From Agapanthus africanus (Eukaryota; Streptophyta; Magnoliopsida; Asparagales; Amaryllidaceae): 64,000 nucleotides of DNA. The stretch lies in assembly GCA_030015575.1 (NCBI GenBank), contig CM057338.1:828436353-828500352 (forward strand). The letters are read 5' to 3'. The position numbers and the translations under genes were made by a program. The notes under the pieces were generated by a model that was given only the letters and a program-made list of their open reading frames with translations, did not search any database and was not told where the DNA came from. Position 1 is the first letter of the stretch. Each line of letters starts with the position of its first letter. Of the stretch, positions 10,025-20,160 are shown piece after piece.

Positions 10025-10890
10025 TCGTCTTCTCTGCATCGTTTTTCGTGCAGTGTGTGTCTGTGTTGGTTTTGGGATTTTTGGAATATATTATATGTGC
10101 CCAGATTTTCCAGAAAAGAAATTTCCTTTTGGGGTCCTATAATTCCGTATTTTTTCCGAACTTCACTGCACTTTGACTATGATGGTTATATCTGTGATGT
10201 TTGCATGTATTGAACGTCGGCTAATCGCTATAAGTCGATTGGTCGGGGTTATACATGATCTGTAATGTGCTGAAATGTGTATATAAATATGTTGGATTGT
10301 CGCGGGTGAATAGCCGGGGGTTGTGAGACGAGAGTTTTCTTTTCTTGCAATTCATGTAAATTTGTAAATTGATGTAATAATTATTTGTATGGACGCACAA
10401 CCGGGTCGGGGTTGTAGCCGTCATTGTATAATTTCTTTTTACTGTTTTTGCTCCTAGGATAGACCCATGGAGTGGTGCACAAACTACCGGGTATGCCGAA
10501 GTGTCGAGTGGCCTACTCATGGAGATGAGGGAGGTTGCTACGCTTCGGGTACTTGGCGGGTAGTTTGCCGCACCCGTAGGGGTCTTGGGTGGGGTATTGG
10601 CTATTCACCGCGACCGTGTAATCTGTTTTTGTTACAGGCTCGTACAAATTACAGATTCCTAGTATATCCAATGTATTTATCTGTGATCTGAAATGTTTAT
10701 CATTGCAGTATATCTATATATGATATTATTTAGGCGTTGCTTATGTTTTACAGACGCGCTAGCCCAGCCCCCGCTCTGTCGTTAGTTAAGTAACCTAACG
10801 GGTAATGACGGGGCCCCGTGGCGAATGCGAATGGCATAAGCGTACGTCATATTTTGGTTGTTTTCTGCAATGGTAGGATTAAATGATGGG

Positions 10891-10950
10891 ACGCATTAAA
10901 AGAACTAATGCAAGAATATCACGCATTAAAAGAACTAATGCAAGATAATA
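10891..10950 (+). repeat. Two tandem 30 bp stem-loop units in leader C
   Basis: Each unit reads ACGCATTAAAAGAACTAATG and continues with CAAGA; GCATTA pairs with TAATGC. The pair follows GATGGG, as do the single hairpins in A, G and H. Confidence 0.75.
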
Positions 10951-11157
10951 AACCAAGTTAAAGTCGTTGGAACACTTTCGAAAAACCACTCGGTTCCTTT
11001 CAAAACAACTTTTAAATACGGAGCTTGAGCCACTCCTTTTAAAAGCTATCTCGTTCCATCGACCAAATCAAGTTCACTACGTTCACGGTTTTGCCAAAAC
11101 CATCCGTAGCCCTCCGTCGTTTCACATGAATAGTCAATAGTATTCAAGCTGTGTTTG

Positions 11158-11351
11158 TTGGCCAAAGTCAAGGCACAGTGATTGGTAGCTATTGGGTATT
11201 CATGTGCAGCATAGATAGATGCGTTGGTTTGGAACAGTCGTACTGCCTTGTTGGCCAAAGTCAAGGGTAGGTGCGGGTGGATTCAAATTAACCTGGAGAA
11301 CGACGGGCAGAACTTGACATGTGACTTATGATTTGTTGGCTAAAGTCAAGG
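11158..11351 (+). repeat. Triplicate stem-loop motif of leader C
   Basis: TTGGCCAAAGTCAAGG occurs at 11158 and 11251, and TTGGCTAAAGTCAAGG at 11336. Each can fold as TTGGC, 4 nt loop, GTCAA with one G-U pair. Spacing (93 and 85) is close to that in A and H. Confidence 0.8.
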
Positions 11352-11947
11352 TCATAAGAGCATGGGGCAAAAATCCACATCGGGAGTTTCATAAGTACTG
11401 AAACTTGCTAGATTTGCATACCATTTGGAGTGTGATGATTCTGGTAGGATTCCTTCAGTTTGGTCACGCAATGATATTTGGATCCCGATCCTACTGTGAG
11501 TATATGCTACTCCTCGGGAAATTTCTCACTAATCGATCAATGCTATAAACCTAGTAGGTGCCTAGAAAGGTGTTAGCGGGGCTACGCCCCCAGGGAAAAG
11601 AGGTTCTTTAATTAAGGAACTTCGCGAAAGCGTTGGAAAACCTCCCTCGAAGTACCGACACCGGCCTGGCTGAACGGTTAAGCAAGTATTGTGCGGTGGG
11701 ATTGATCCCGGCTAATTCTTCCTTTATGGTTTGAGGAGGGATTCGAGAAACAGTGGGAGCCATCCTGTTTAGACAAACTAAAAACCACTCTAAACTTGCA
11801 AGAGCATCATGCTGAGTGTTTCTTCTTCTCTCTCCTAATTGCCGCGACCAATCAACATGACTGGACTTAAGTTACTCCTAGATAAAAACAAACTGACAGG
11901 GCCAAACTACAAAGATTGGCTCAGGAATGTCAAGATAGCAATCACTT

Positions 11948-14194
11948 ATGACAAGCTGGGGTATCTTCTTACAAACCAAAGCTCCCCCTGTCCCTGGTCC
12001 AACTTCCAGCGTCGCGGATAAGGAAATCCGCAAGACTTGGGAGATTGATAGCGCGAAGGCCAAGTGCCTCCTGCTTGCCTCGATGGACAACGAACATCAG
12101 AGGAGGCATGAGAATATGGACATGGAGTCCATATTGCTCCATACAAAAGAACTGTATGGAGAGCAATCACGTATCGCAAGATACGAAGCGTCGAAAAAGT
12201 TATTTTCGACAAGAATGGCCGTCGGATCATCAGTAACCGAGCACGTGCTAAAGATGATCGGCTTCATTGAGGAGCTCGCTGACCTAGGGATCACATTGGA
12301 GAGTGAGCTATATACGGATATAGTTCTCCAGTCCCTTCCTTCCACTTACGCCCAGTTTATACTGAACTTCAACTTACAAGAAAAAGAGGTTGAACTTTCA
12401 GAGCTCCTCAACATGCTGAGGAGCGCAGAGGGCACCCTACAGAAAGGTAGGGATACATCCACTTTGTTTGTAGGAGGATCATGTTCTTCTAGGTCCAAGG
12501 CGAAAGCCAAGGGAAAGAAGAAGAAGGCCCCCGCCAAACCAAGGGGCGGTGTTAGTAAAGTGGATACGAAGGGAAAAGCAAAAGCAACAAAGATAGCGGG
12601 GAAGCTTGTGGACAAGGAAGAATGCTTCTATTGTCATAAGAAAGGACACTGGAAGAATGATTGCAGGGCCTGGAAGGCCAGAACACAGGAATTGAAGCAG
12701 GTTGCAGCTTCAGCTTCAGGTGTGTATGTTATTGAAAATTGTCTTTCAATAAACTCTACTTCCTGGGTATTGGATACCGGATCAGGATCTCATATCTGTA
12801 ATTCTTTGCAGGCGTTGAGAAACCGTAGGGTTTTGAAGGCAGGTGACATGACCCTCAAAGTTGCGAACGGAGCTAGCATGGATGCTAAAGCCGTGGGGGA
12901 CTATCACCTGGGAATGTCAGATGGACATGTTTTGGTTTTGCGTAATTGCTTTTTTGTACCCAACGCAACTTGTAATATCATTTCTGTATCTTTAGTTTCT
13001 AAAGAAGGTTATGAATTTGCGTTTGTAAGTAATGTTGTAAACATTCACCTTAATCAAGTTTTGATTGGGTCAGGTACATTGAGTAATGGTATATACGTGT
13101 TAAACCAACTACAGATTTTCAACGTCCAGAATACACACAAAAGAAAGTCTCCAGAACTAAATCAGACTTTCTTATGGCATTGTAGATTGGGTCACATCAA
13201 TGAGAGAAGGTTGACTAAGTTACATACAGAAGGATATTTGAATGCGTTCGAATATCAATCGTATGCCACTTGTCAATCTTGTCTCAAAGGAAAGATGACA
13301 AAGACTCCGTTTACTGGACAAGGAGTAAGAGCGAGCGAGCTCTTGGGACTCGTACACAGTGACGTGTGCGGTCCAATGTCTACACATGCCCGAAGCGGAC
13401 ATTCTTACTTCATTACTTTTACGGATGACTTCTCAAGGTACGGTTATGTCTTCTTGATGAAACATAAGTCCGAGGCCTTTGGAAAATTCCAGGAGTATAA
13501 GAATGAAGTAGAGAAACAGACCGGCAAAAGTATTAAGATTCTAAGATCGGATCGAGGTGGAGAATACTTAAGTGCCGAATTCCTGGACTATTTAAAAGAG
13601 AACGGAATTCTCTCTCAGCTTACTCCTCCATACACCCCGCAACATAACGGTGTATCGGAGAGACGGAACCGCACCCTATTGGATATGGTGCGGTCCATGA
13701 TGAGTAACGCTGAGTTACCGCGATCATTCTGGGGATATGCGCTAGAATCAGCCGCATACCTTTTGAACCGAGTTCCTACTAAGACCGTGCCTACTACACC
13801 ATATGAGATGTGGTGTGGGAAGAGACCCTATCTTAAGCATATTAAGACATGGGGATGTCCAGCTTTTATCAAAAAGCAGCATGCGGACAAGCTCGAGGCA
13901 CGCTCAGTACAGTGCAAGTTTGTGGGATATCCAAAGAATTCCAAAGGATATTTCTTCTACTGTGAAGAGGAACAAAAAGTCCTTGTTTCTCGTCATGCCT
14001 ATTTCTTGGAAACTGAGTTTTTGGAAACCCAGATAAGTGGGAGCACAGTAGAACTGGAAGAAATTCCAGAACCACGGACTATTACTGAAAGTTTAGTGAA
14101 CCAGAGGGTTCAACAGAACAAGACATTCCTACGCCGCTCCGCAGGAGTAGTAGGCAGTCTCATCCGCCCGAGAGATACTACGGTTTTCTCATAG
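11948..14194 (+). CDS. Gag-protease-integrase open frame of C
   Basis: An open frame of 748 codons. True homology begins near residue 10; the first residues are out-of-frame read. Gag occupies residues 10-225 with a basic stretch (KAKAKGKKKKAPAKPR). The zinc knuckle CX2CX4HX4C is at 226-239, the protease active site DTGSGS at 276. The integrase zinc domain has His at 411 and 416 and Cys at 442 and 445; the catalytic triad is D472, D535, E571 with 35 residues between the last two, the canonical spacing. After about residue 717 the frame has shifted and the tail to the stop is not homologous. Products would form the particle, process the polyprotein and insert cDNA. Confidence 0.9.
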   Translation: MTSWGIFLQTKAPPVPGPTSSVADKEIRKTWEIDSAKAKCLLLASMDNEHQRRHENMDMESILLHTKELYGEQSRIARYEASKKLFSTRMAVGSSVTEHVLKMIGFIEELADLGITLESELYTDIVLQSLPSTYAQFILNFNLQEKEVELSELLNMLRSAEGTLQKGRDTSTLFVGGSCSSRSKAKAKGKKKKAPAKPRGGVSKVDTKGKAKATKIAGKLVDKEECFYCHKKGHWKNDCRAWKARTQELKQVAASASGVYVIENCLSINSTSWVLDTGSGSHICNSLQALRNRRVLKAGDMTLKVANGASMDAKAVGDYHLGMSDGHVLVLRNCFFVPNATCNIISVSLVSKEGYEFAFVSNVVNIHLNQVLIGSGTLSNGIYVLNQLQIFNVQNTHKRKSPELNQTFLWHCRLGHINERRLTKLHTEGYLNAFEYQSYATCQSCLKGKMTKTPFTGQGVRASELLGLVHSDVCGPMSTHARSGHSYFITFTDDFSRYGYVFLMKHKSEAFGKFQEYKNEVEKQTGKSIKILRSDRGGEYLSAEFLDYLKENGILSQLTPPYTPQHNGVSERRNRTLLDMVRSMMSNAELPRSFWGYALESAAYLLNRVPTKTVPTTPYEMWCGKRPYLKHIKTWGCPAFIKKQHADKLEARSVQCKFVGYPKNSKGYFFYCEEEQKVLVSRHAYFLETEFLETQISGSTVELEEIPEPRTITESLVNQRVQQNKTFLRRSAGVVGSLIRPRDTTVFS

Positions 14195-14271
14195 ACGGGG
14201 ATAGAGAGGATTGCATCATAGATTATGATGAGCCTACTAGCTTCCAGCAGGCCGTTCAGAGCGTTGACTCA

Positions 14272-15807
14272 GTGAAATGGCTGGATGCAATGCGGACCGA
14301 AATGGAGTCCGTGTACACCAACAAGGTATGGACGTTGGACATTGCTCCAGACGGGGTAAAACCCGTAGGATGCAAGTGGATCTTCAAAAGGAAGATTGGT
14401 GTAGATGGACAGGTTGAGACCTATAAAGCTAGGCTGGTAGCAAAGGGTTTTCGTCAAAGACCTGGCTTGGACTATGACGAAACCTTTTCTCCAGTAGCCA
14501 TGCTGAAATCCATTCGGATCCTTCTTGCCATTGCTGCCTTCCACGATTATGAGATCTGGCAAATGGACGTAAAGACAGCTTTTCTAAATGGAAATTTAGA
14601 GGAGTGTGTCTATATGGACCAGCCGGAGGGTTTCATTCAGAGTGGGAGCAGCGGAAAGGTGTGCAAGTTGCTTAAGTCCATCTATGGACTAAAGCAGGCG
14701 TCGCGGAGTTGGAACATCTGCTTTGATGAAACGGTCAAAGAATTTGGCTTTATCAAAAATCCAGATGAACCATGCATCTATAGTAGATTTGTAGCGAGAA
14801 CTGTAGTATTCCTCGTTTTATACGTGGATGACATTCTCTTAATAGGAAATGACATTCCTATGCTACAATCTGTCAAGGGGTTCTTGTCACACAGGTTCTC
14901 CATGAAAGACCTGGGTGATGCCTCGTACATTCTGGGTATCCGGATCTACCGTGACAGATCCAAGAGGATATTAGGACTATCACAGTCCAGGTACATCGAC
15001 ACCATACTGAAGAGATTCAGTATGGAAGATTCCAAGCGCGGTAACCTACCGGCTTGTCACGGGATCACCCTCTCTAAAGAGATGTCTCCCAAGACTGATT
15101 TGGAGAGGGATCGCATGTCTATTATACCCTACGCTTCTGCGGTAGGCTCTATAATGTATGCGATGTTGTGTACCAGACCGGATGTAGCTTATGCACTGAG
15201 TGTGGTAAGCCGGTATCAGTCTAACCCTGGGGAGAAACACTGGATAGCGGTAAAGAACATTCTCAAGTACCTGAGAAGGACTAAGGAGATGTTCTTGGTG
15301 TATGGCGGAAAAGACCTCCAGATCGAGGCCTTTGCTGACTCCAGCTTCCAGAGTGACAAGGATGATTCCAAGTCCATGTCGGGTTTTGTCTTTACCCTCA
15401 ATGGAGGGGCGGTGTGTTGGAAGAGTTCCAAACAGGAAACCGTTGCAGACTCGACGATGGAAGCGGAATACATCGCTGCATCTGATGCCGCAAAAGAAGC
15501 TGTCTGGATGAGGAAGTTCTTGAAAGAACTTCAGGTGGTTCCGTCCATTGTTGATCCAATACCTCTGTATTGCGACAACAACGGGGCTATAGCTTTAGCG
15601 AAGGAACCCAGGTCCCATCAGAGATCCAGGCACATCTTGAGGCGGTATCACCTGATCGGGGAGATCGTAGATCGCCAGGAGATCGAGGTTCGGAGAGTCG
15701 CTTCAAAAGATAACACTGCTGATCCATTCACCAAGGCCCTGCCCCAGACTCAGTTCGAGCGGCTGATCGAGATGATAGGTCTTCGATACGCCAGTACATG
15801 GCCTTAG
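14272..15807 (+). CDS. Reverse transcriptase-RNase H open frame of C
   Basis: An open frame of 511 codons; the homologous frame already starts upstream near 14098. RT carries the catalytic Asp in MDVKTAFLNG (residue 99) and YVDD at 184-187. Then comes the SRYIDTILKRF..RPDVAYA connection. RNase H shows its first acidic residue in ADSSFQSDK (about 356), the Glu in STMEAEYIAA, and Asp in YCDNNGAIAL, followed by the copia ending DNTADPFTKALP. It looks complete and is separated from the upstream frame only by the one-base loss near 14096. It would copy the RNA into DNA in the particle. Confidence 0.92.
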   Translation: MKWLDAMRTEMESVYTNKVWTLDIAPDGVKPVGCKWIFKRKIGVDGQVETYKARLVAKGFRQRPGLDYDETFSPVAMLKSIRILLAIAAFHDYEIWQMDVKTAFLNGNLEECVYMDQPEGFIQSGSSGKVCKLLKSIYGLKQASRSWNICFDETVKEFGFIKNPDEPCIYSRFVARTVVFLVLYVDDILLIGNDIPMLQSVKGFLSHRFSMKDLGDASYILGIRIYRDRSKRILGLSQSRYIDTILKRFSMEDSKRGNLPACHGITLSKEMSPKTDLERDRMSIIPYASAVGSIMYAMLCTRPDVAYALSVVSRYQSNPGEKHWIAVKNILKYLRRTKEMFLVYGGKDLQIEAFADSSFQSDKDDSKSMSGFVFTLNGGAVCWKSSKQETVADSTMEAEYIAASDAAKEAVWMRKFLKELQVVPSIVDPIPLYCDNNGAIALAKEPRSHQRSRHILRRYHLIGEIVDRQEIEVRRVASKDNTADPFTKALPQTQFERLIEMIGLRYASTWP

Positions 15808-15810
15808 TGC

Positions 15811-15821
15811 AAGTGGGAGAT
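15811..15821 (+). other. Polypurine tract of C
   Basis: AAGTGGGAGAT lies directly before the 3' LTR and would prime plus-strand synthesis. A and B have the same tract. Confidence 0.9.
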
Positions 15822-18007
15822 TGTTAGTGTATATGCCCTAGAGGCCATTACTGTATCATACTAGTTTGTATATTACTTAATGGATGCTTGGGATATTCAC
15901 CTTGTATATACAATCTTGCTCAAAATAGTAGTATGCTACTTGGTTTGTTTCTACTTCAATGTGTACATGTGTTTATTTTTGTATATCGCCTATACACATT
16001 AGTAGAGCCCTTAGGATCTTTGCTTGAGTACCAGCGATGTGATGGCCGTCACACTAGTGGGGCTGCGTAATCTATAAGCACATCCTTATGCAGGTCCCTA
16101 GTCGCAGGACTATCGAGACAGGGCATCGATACTCCGGAGTAGACCAGCACATGCGCTTCTCATCCCAGTGTGGGAGACGGTCTGTCCCACAGCCGTCAGT
16201 ACGTCGTACTTGAGATAGTATGCGGGTGCTCGTTAGGTTACGGGTACACTGGACAGGACTCGTCGGGAACTGACTAGTTGGGTATTATACCTATCGTCAG
16301 TTATCAGTTCCCAGGTGACATGAGTACAGCTTAGTCCGCTGACTTGACACTGTCACTCCGCCTCGAGTGTGTTCCCACTGTACTTTGATCACTACCCTAC
16401 CACGGCTCAAAGGAGTCGTGCAAACAGGTAGTGGTTGGGTGCAGTCCCGAAGCACTTGGAGGTAGTGACGGTTAGACAGGATTCGTCTCTCCCGGTATTG
16501 GGGGTTGACATCGCGCTGTGTCTAGGAGAGCCATTACACGAGTAGTCCCTGGCCAGGGCAAACGAGATATACTGGTAGGTTTCCAGTGTTATCTCAGGGT
16601 GTTTTGGGCTTCGCTCCGGCACGACTTGTACCGCTATTGGGGGAGTGACGTTTACCGCCCCCTAGGCCCGCCATGCGATGTATCAGACGAACAGACCGGA
16701 CTGTACGGAGAATGTCACACTCAGGCTCAGTAGGAGTTCAGATGGGTTTCGCCTCGTCCGTCTTCTTGTCGGCATTACCTGGGGACCGTTACGCACAGCT
16801 AGTGCCGCTTGCGGTCTGTGGTTAAACCCACTGCCAGCGTAGTGTCGAGTCTTTAGAGTCCCACACAGAAAGCTTTTCTCCTTTAGGCAAAAGAGTAGAG
16901 GTCGCATGGTATTGCGACAGGTCGCATGGTTTTGCGACAGGGTTCGGTCACATCCGTGCACTTGTGCACGTACAGTGTCCGGACAGTTTACACTAGCGGG
17001 CTTTGGTTTAAGCCAGATCCTAGTGTACCTTATGGGATTGGATTTATCCAGTTTGCATTCGTGTTCCTCGGAACGCGGATGCGGGTGTGTATGCACAGTT
17101 GACAGGGAGGCAGAGGCAGCGGATTCTCACTAGGGTTGTTGACAGTTGACCGTTGACTTTTTGAATTTTTGCTCAACCCTAATGAGAATATGATATGCGA
17201 TTAACTATTATATTAATTAAGTATTATGGTGACTTGGTTGTTGACTTTTGTTGACCTTGTTGACTTGTTGACTTTTGTTGACTTGTTGACTTTGTTGACC
17301 GGTTGACTAGGCTTGACTAGTTGACCATCATGATAACCATGGTTATCATTTCATGCCAAAGACTTTTACTTGCTTGTTCATTTGAGTAAAATGAGTGCAT
17401 GACATGATAAGGTTATGGTTGCTTCAACCATCACATAAGACTTTTGTTAATATGATGAGTTATCATTGCTTTGGATTATGAGAGGGTGAGAGACAAAATA
17501 CTTGCTCATTTTCTTTCTTGCTCATTCTCTCTCTTGTTCTTGAGCTCTCCTCTTGCTCTCACCCTCAACCTCTTGCTCCCTCTCTTGATCTATGGTTCTC
17601 TTGTCTCATGAGTTGAGAATCAAGAACCATAGATAAAATCCTATTCTATTTCCTCTCTACTCATTCTAGTTCACTAGGTTTAGCAAACCAAGTGAACTAG
17701 TTTCTTCAAAGAACGAAGAAGGAGCTAAAGGTTGGAGCTTTCAGGTGGATCTATCTTCGGCGTACGGAGACGACGAGAAGAAGCCATTGGACCACCATCG
17801 GAGCTTGGAAGACGAAGGAGTTCAAGACAAGCAAGGTATAACCATCTCCATCCGAGTAGCTAACTCTCTTTAGCTAAGTATGCTAGTTTTAGTTTAGTCA
17901 AAGATCCCGACTTTGCTTAGTCCATGTTGCCCCTTGCGCTAATAATTTGTTTTTTATACCGTTTCCGCCTCCCCGTAAGAACCGGGGGGTCGCAACGTGG
18001 ACTTACA
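15822..18007 (+). repeat. 3' LTR of C
   Basis: It is 2186 bp and collinear with the 5' LTR. Differences seen include a three-base cluster near 16637-16645, single substitutions and two one-base length changes. The W-box cluster is at 17241-17326. It ends GTGGACTTACA at the right TAAGC. Confidence 0.96.
17241..17326 (+). promoter_or_regulatory. W-box cluster in C 3' LTR
   Basis: Same series of TTGAC[CT] as in the 5' LTR. A promoter here would face right, into the rest of B. Confidence 0.6.
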
Positions 18008-18012
18008 TAAGC
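18008..18012. repeat. Target-site duplication of C, right copy
   Basis: TAAGC; pairs with 7572-7576. B's LTR continues at once with TGTACTCATGTCACC. Confidence 0.96.
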
Positions 18013-18519
18013 TGTACTCATGTCACCTGGGAACTGATAACTGACGATAGGTATAATACCAACTAGTCAGGTTCCCGACGAGTCCTGTCCAGTGTACCCG
18101 TAACCTAACGAGCACCCGCATACTATCTCAAGTACGACGTACTGACGGCTGTGGGACAGACCGTCTCCCACACTGGGATGAGAAGCGCATGCGCTGGTCT
18201 ACTCCGGAGTATCGATGCCCTGTCTCGATAGTCCTGCGACCAGGGACCTGCATAAGGATGTGCTTATAGATTACCCAGCCCCACTAGTGTGACGGCCATC
18301 ACATCGCTGGTAATCAAGCAAAGATCCTAAGGGCTCTACTAATGTGTATAGGCGATATACAAAAATAAACACATGTACACATTGAAGTAGAAACAAACCA
18401 AGTAGCATACTACTATTTTGAGCAAGATTGTATATACAAGGTGAATATCCCAAGCATCCATTAAGTAATATACAAATCAGTATGATACAGTTATGGCCTC
18501 TAGGGCATATACACTAACA
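18013..18519 (-). repeat. 3' LTR of B, part 2 (start of U3)
   Basis: This is the first 507 bp of the LTR in its own direction, beginning with TGTTAGTGTATATGCCC read on the minus strand. It completes the fragment at 5910-7576. Confidence 0.95.
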
Positions 18520-18530
18520 ATCTCCCACTT
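18520..18530 (-). other. Polypurine tract of B
   Basis: On the minus strand AAGTGGGAGAT abuts the 3' LTR, identical to that of C. Confidence 0.9.
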
Positions 18531-18533
18531 GCA

Positions 18534-20160
18534 CTAAGGCCATGTACTGGCGTATCGAAGACCTATCATCTCGATCAGCCGCTCGAACTGAGTCTGGGGG
18601 CAGGGCCTTGGTGAATGGATCTGCAGTGTTATCTTCTGAAGCGACTCTCCGAAACCTCGATCTCCTGGCGATCCACGATCTCCCTGATCAGGTGATACCG
18701 CCTCAAGATGTGCCTGGATCTCTGATGGGACCTGGGTTCCTTCGCTAAAGCTAATAGCCCCGTTGTTGTCGCAATATAGAGGTATTGGATCAACAATGGA
18801 CGGAACCACCTGAAGTTCTTTCAAGAACTTCCTTATCCAGACAGCTTCTTTTGCGGCATCAGATGCAGCGATGTATTCCGCTTCCATCGTCGAGTCTGCA
18901 ACGGTTTCCTGTTTGGAACTCTTCCAACACACCGCCCCTCCATTGAGGGTAAAGACAAAACCCGACATGGACTTGGAATCATCCTTGTCACTCTGGAAGC
19001 TGGAGTCAGCAAAGGCCTCGATCTGGAGGTCTTTTCCGCCATACACCAAGAACATCTCCTTAGTCCTTCTCAGGTACTTGAGAATGTTCTTTACCGCTAT
19101 CTAGTGTTTCTCCCCAGGGTTTGACTGATACCGGCTTACCACACTCAGTGCATAAGCTACATCCGGTCTGGTACACAACATCGCATACATTATAGAGCCT
19201 ACCGCAGAAGCGTAGGGTATAATAGACATGCGATCCCTCTCCAAATCAGTCTTGGGAGACATCTCTTTAGAGAGGGTGATCCCGTGACAAGCCGGCAGGT
19301 TACCGCGCTTGGAATCTTCCATACTGAATCTTTTCAGCACGGTGTCGATGTACCTGGACTGAGAAAGTCCTAATATCCTCTTGGATCTGTCACGGTAGAT
19401 CCGGATACCCAGAATGTATGAGGCATCACCCAGGTCTTTCATGGAGAACCTGTGTGACAAGAACCCCTTGACAGATTGTAGCATAGGAATGTCATTTCCT
19501 ATTAAGAGAATGTCATCCACGTATTAAACGAGGAATACTACAGTTCTCGCTACAAATCTACTATAGATGCATGGTTCATCTGGATTTTTGATAAAGCCAA
19601 ATTCTTTGACCGTCTCATCAAAGCAGATGTTCCAACTCCGCGACGCCTGCTTTAGTCCATAGATGGACTTAAGCAACTTGAACACCTTTCCGCTGCTCCC
19701 ACTCTGAATGAAGCCCTCTGGCTGGTCCATATAGACACACTCCTCTAAATTTCCATTTAGAAAAGCTGTCTTTACGTCCATTTGCCAGATCTCATAATCG
19801 TGGAAGGCAGCAATGGCAAGAAGGATCCGAATGGATTTCAGCATGGCTACTGGAGAAAAAGGTTTCGTCATAGTCCAAGCCAGGTCTTTTGACGGAAACC
19901 TTTTGCTACCAGCCTAGCTTTATAGGTCTCAACCTGTCCATCTACACCAATCTTCCTTTTGAAGATCCACTTGCATCCTACGGGTTTTACCCCCGTCTGG
20001 AGCAATGTCCAACGTCCATACCTTGTTGGTGTACATGGACTCCATTTCGGTCCGCATTGCATCCAGCCATTTCACTGAGTCAATGCTCTGAACGGCCTGC
20101 TGGAAGCTAGTAGGCTCATCATAATTTATGATGCAATCCTCTCTATCCCCGTCTATGAGA
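18534..20160 (-). pseudogene. RT-RNase H of B, broken
   Basis: It is nearly identical to C's RT-RNase H but interrupted. Three one-base extensions of homopolymers lie within about 140 bp (C-run 19990-19994, T-run 19887-19890, A-run 19856-19860). A TTA-to-TAA stop stands at 19524, just before YVDD, and a TGG-to-TAG stop at 19101. One extra base near 18753 shifts the end of RNase H. Readable pieces show AFLNGNLEE, LKQASRSWN, DDILLIGN, ADSSFQSDK and ASDAAKEAVW. No functional enzyme can be made. Confidence 0.9.

Larger units (their letters stand above)
9761..11856 (+). other. Untranslated leader of element C
   Basis: This 2.1 kb between LTR and gag has no believable coding frame. It is collinear with B's leader and with the second half of the leaders of A and H. 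Besides the annotated hairpins it contains CGTTAG..CTAACG (about 10781-10801), whose counterparts pair in H and G, and a CT-rich run just before gag. It would be the 5' UTR of the genomic RNA. Confidence 0.85.
11857..15807 (+). pseudogene. gag-pol: gag-pol of element C, two frameshifts
   Basis: This is the copia polyprotein reading frame, from ATG (MTGLKLLLDKNK) to TAG just before the polypurine tract. Its order is Gag, protease, integrase, RT, RNase H. Comparison with B shows one extra base near 11972 (the frame leaves Gag after about 39 residues) and one missing base near 14096, between integrase and RT. Only these two lesions are apparent, and all catalytic motifs are present, so the element decayed recently or the lesions are assembly errors. 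The N-terminal piece keeps the LTGPNYKDWLRNVK motif typical of copia Gag. The start was chosen because B has an ATG at the same place and the CT-rich leader end precedes it. Confidence 0.9.
7577..18007 (+). mobile_element. Copia LTR retrotransposon C, youngest and most complete
   Basis: A full-length element of 10.4 kb with paired LTRs (2184 and 2186 bp), primer-binding site, 2.1 kb leader, gag-pol and polypurine tract, bounded by TAAGC duplications. I count about 16 differences between its LTRs (0.7%). It sits in B's 3' LTR in the opposite orientation. The coding region has two frameshifts relative to B. Long leader, PBS and LTR ends (ATGCCCTAGAGGC) resemble the Angela/BARE-type copia lineage of plants; that assignment rests on recall, not a search. 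Confidence 0.97.
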
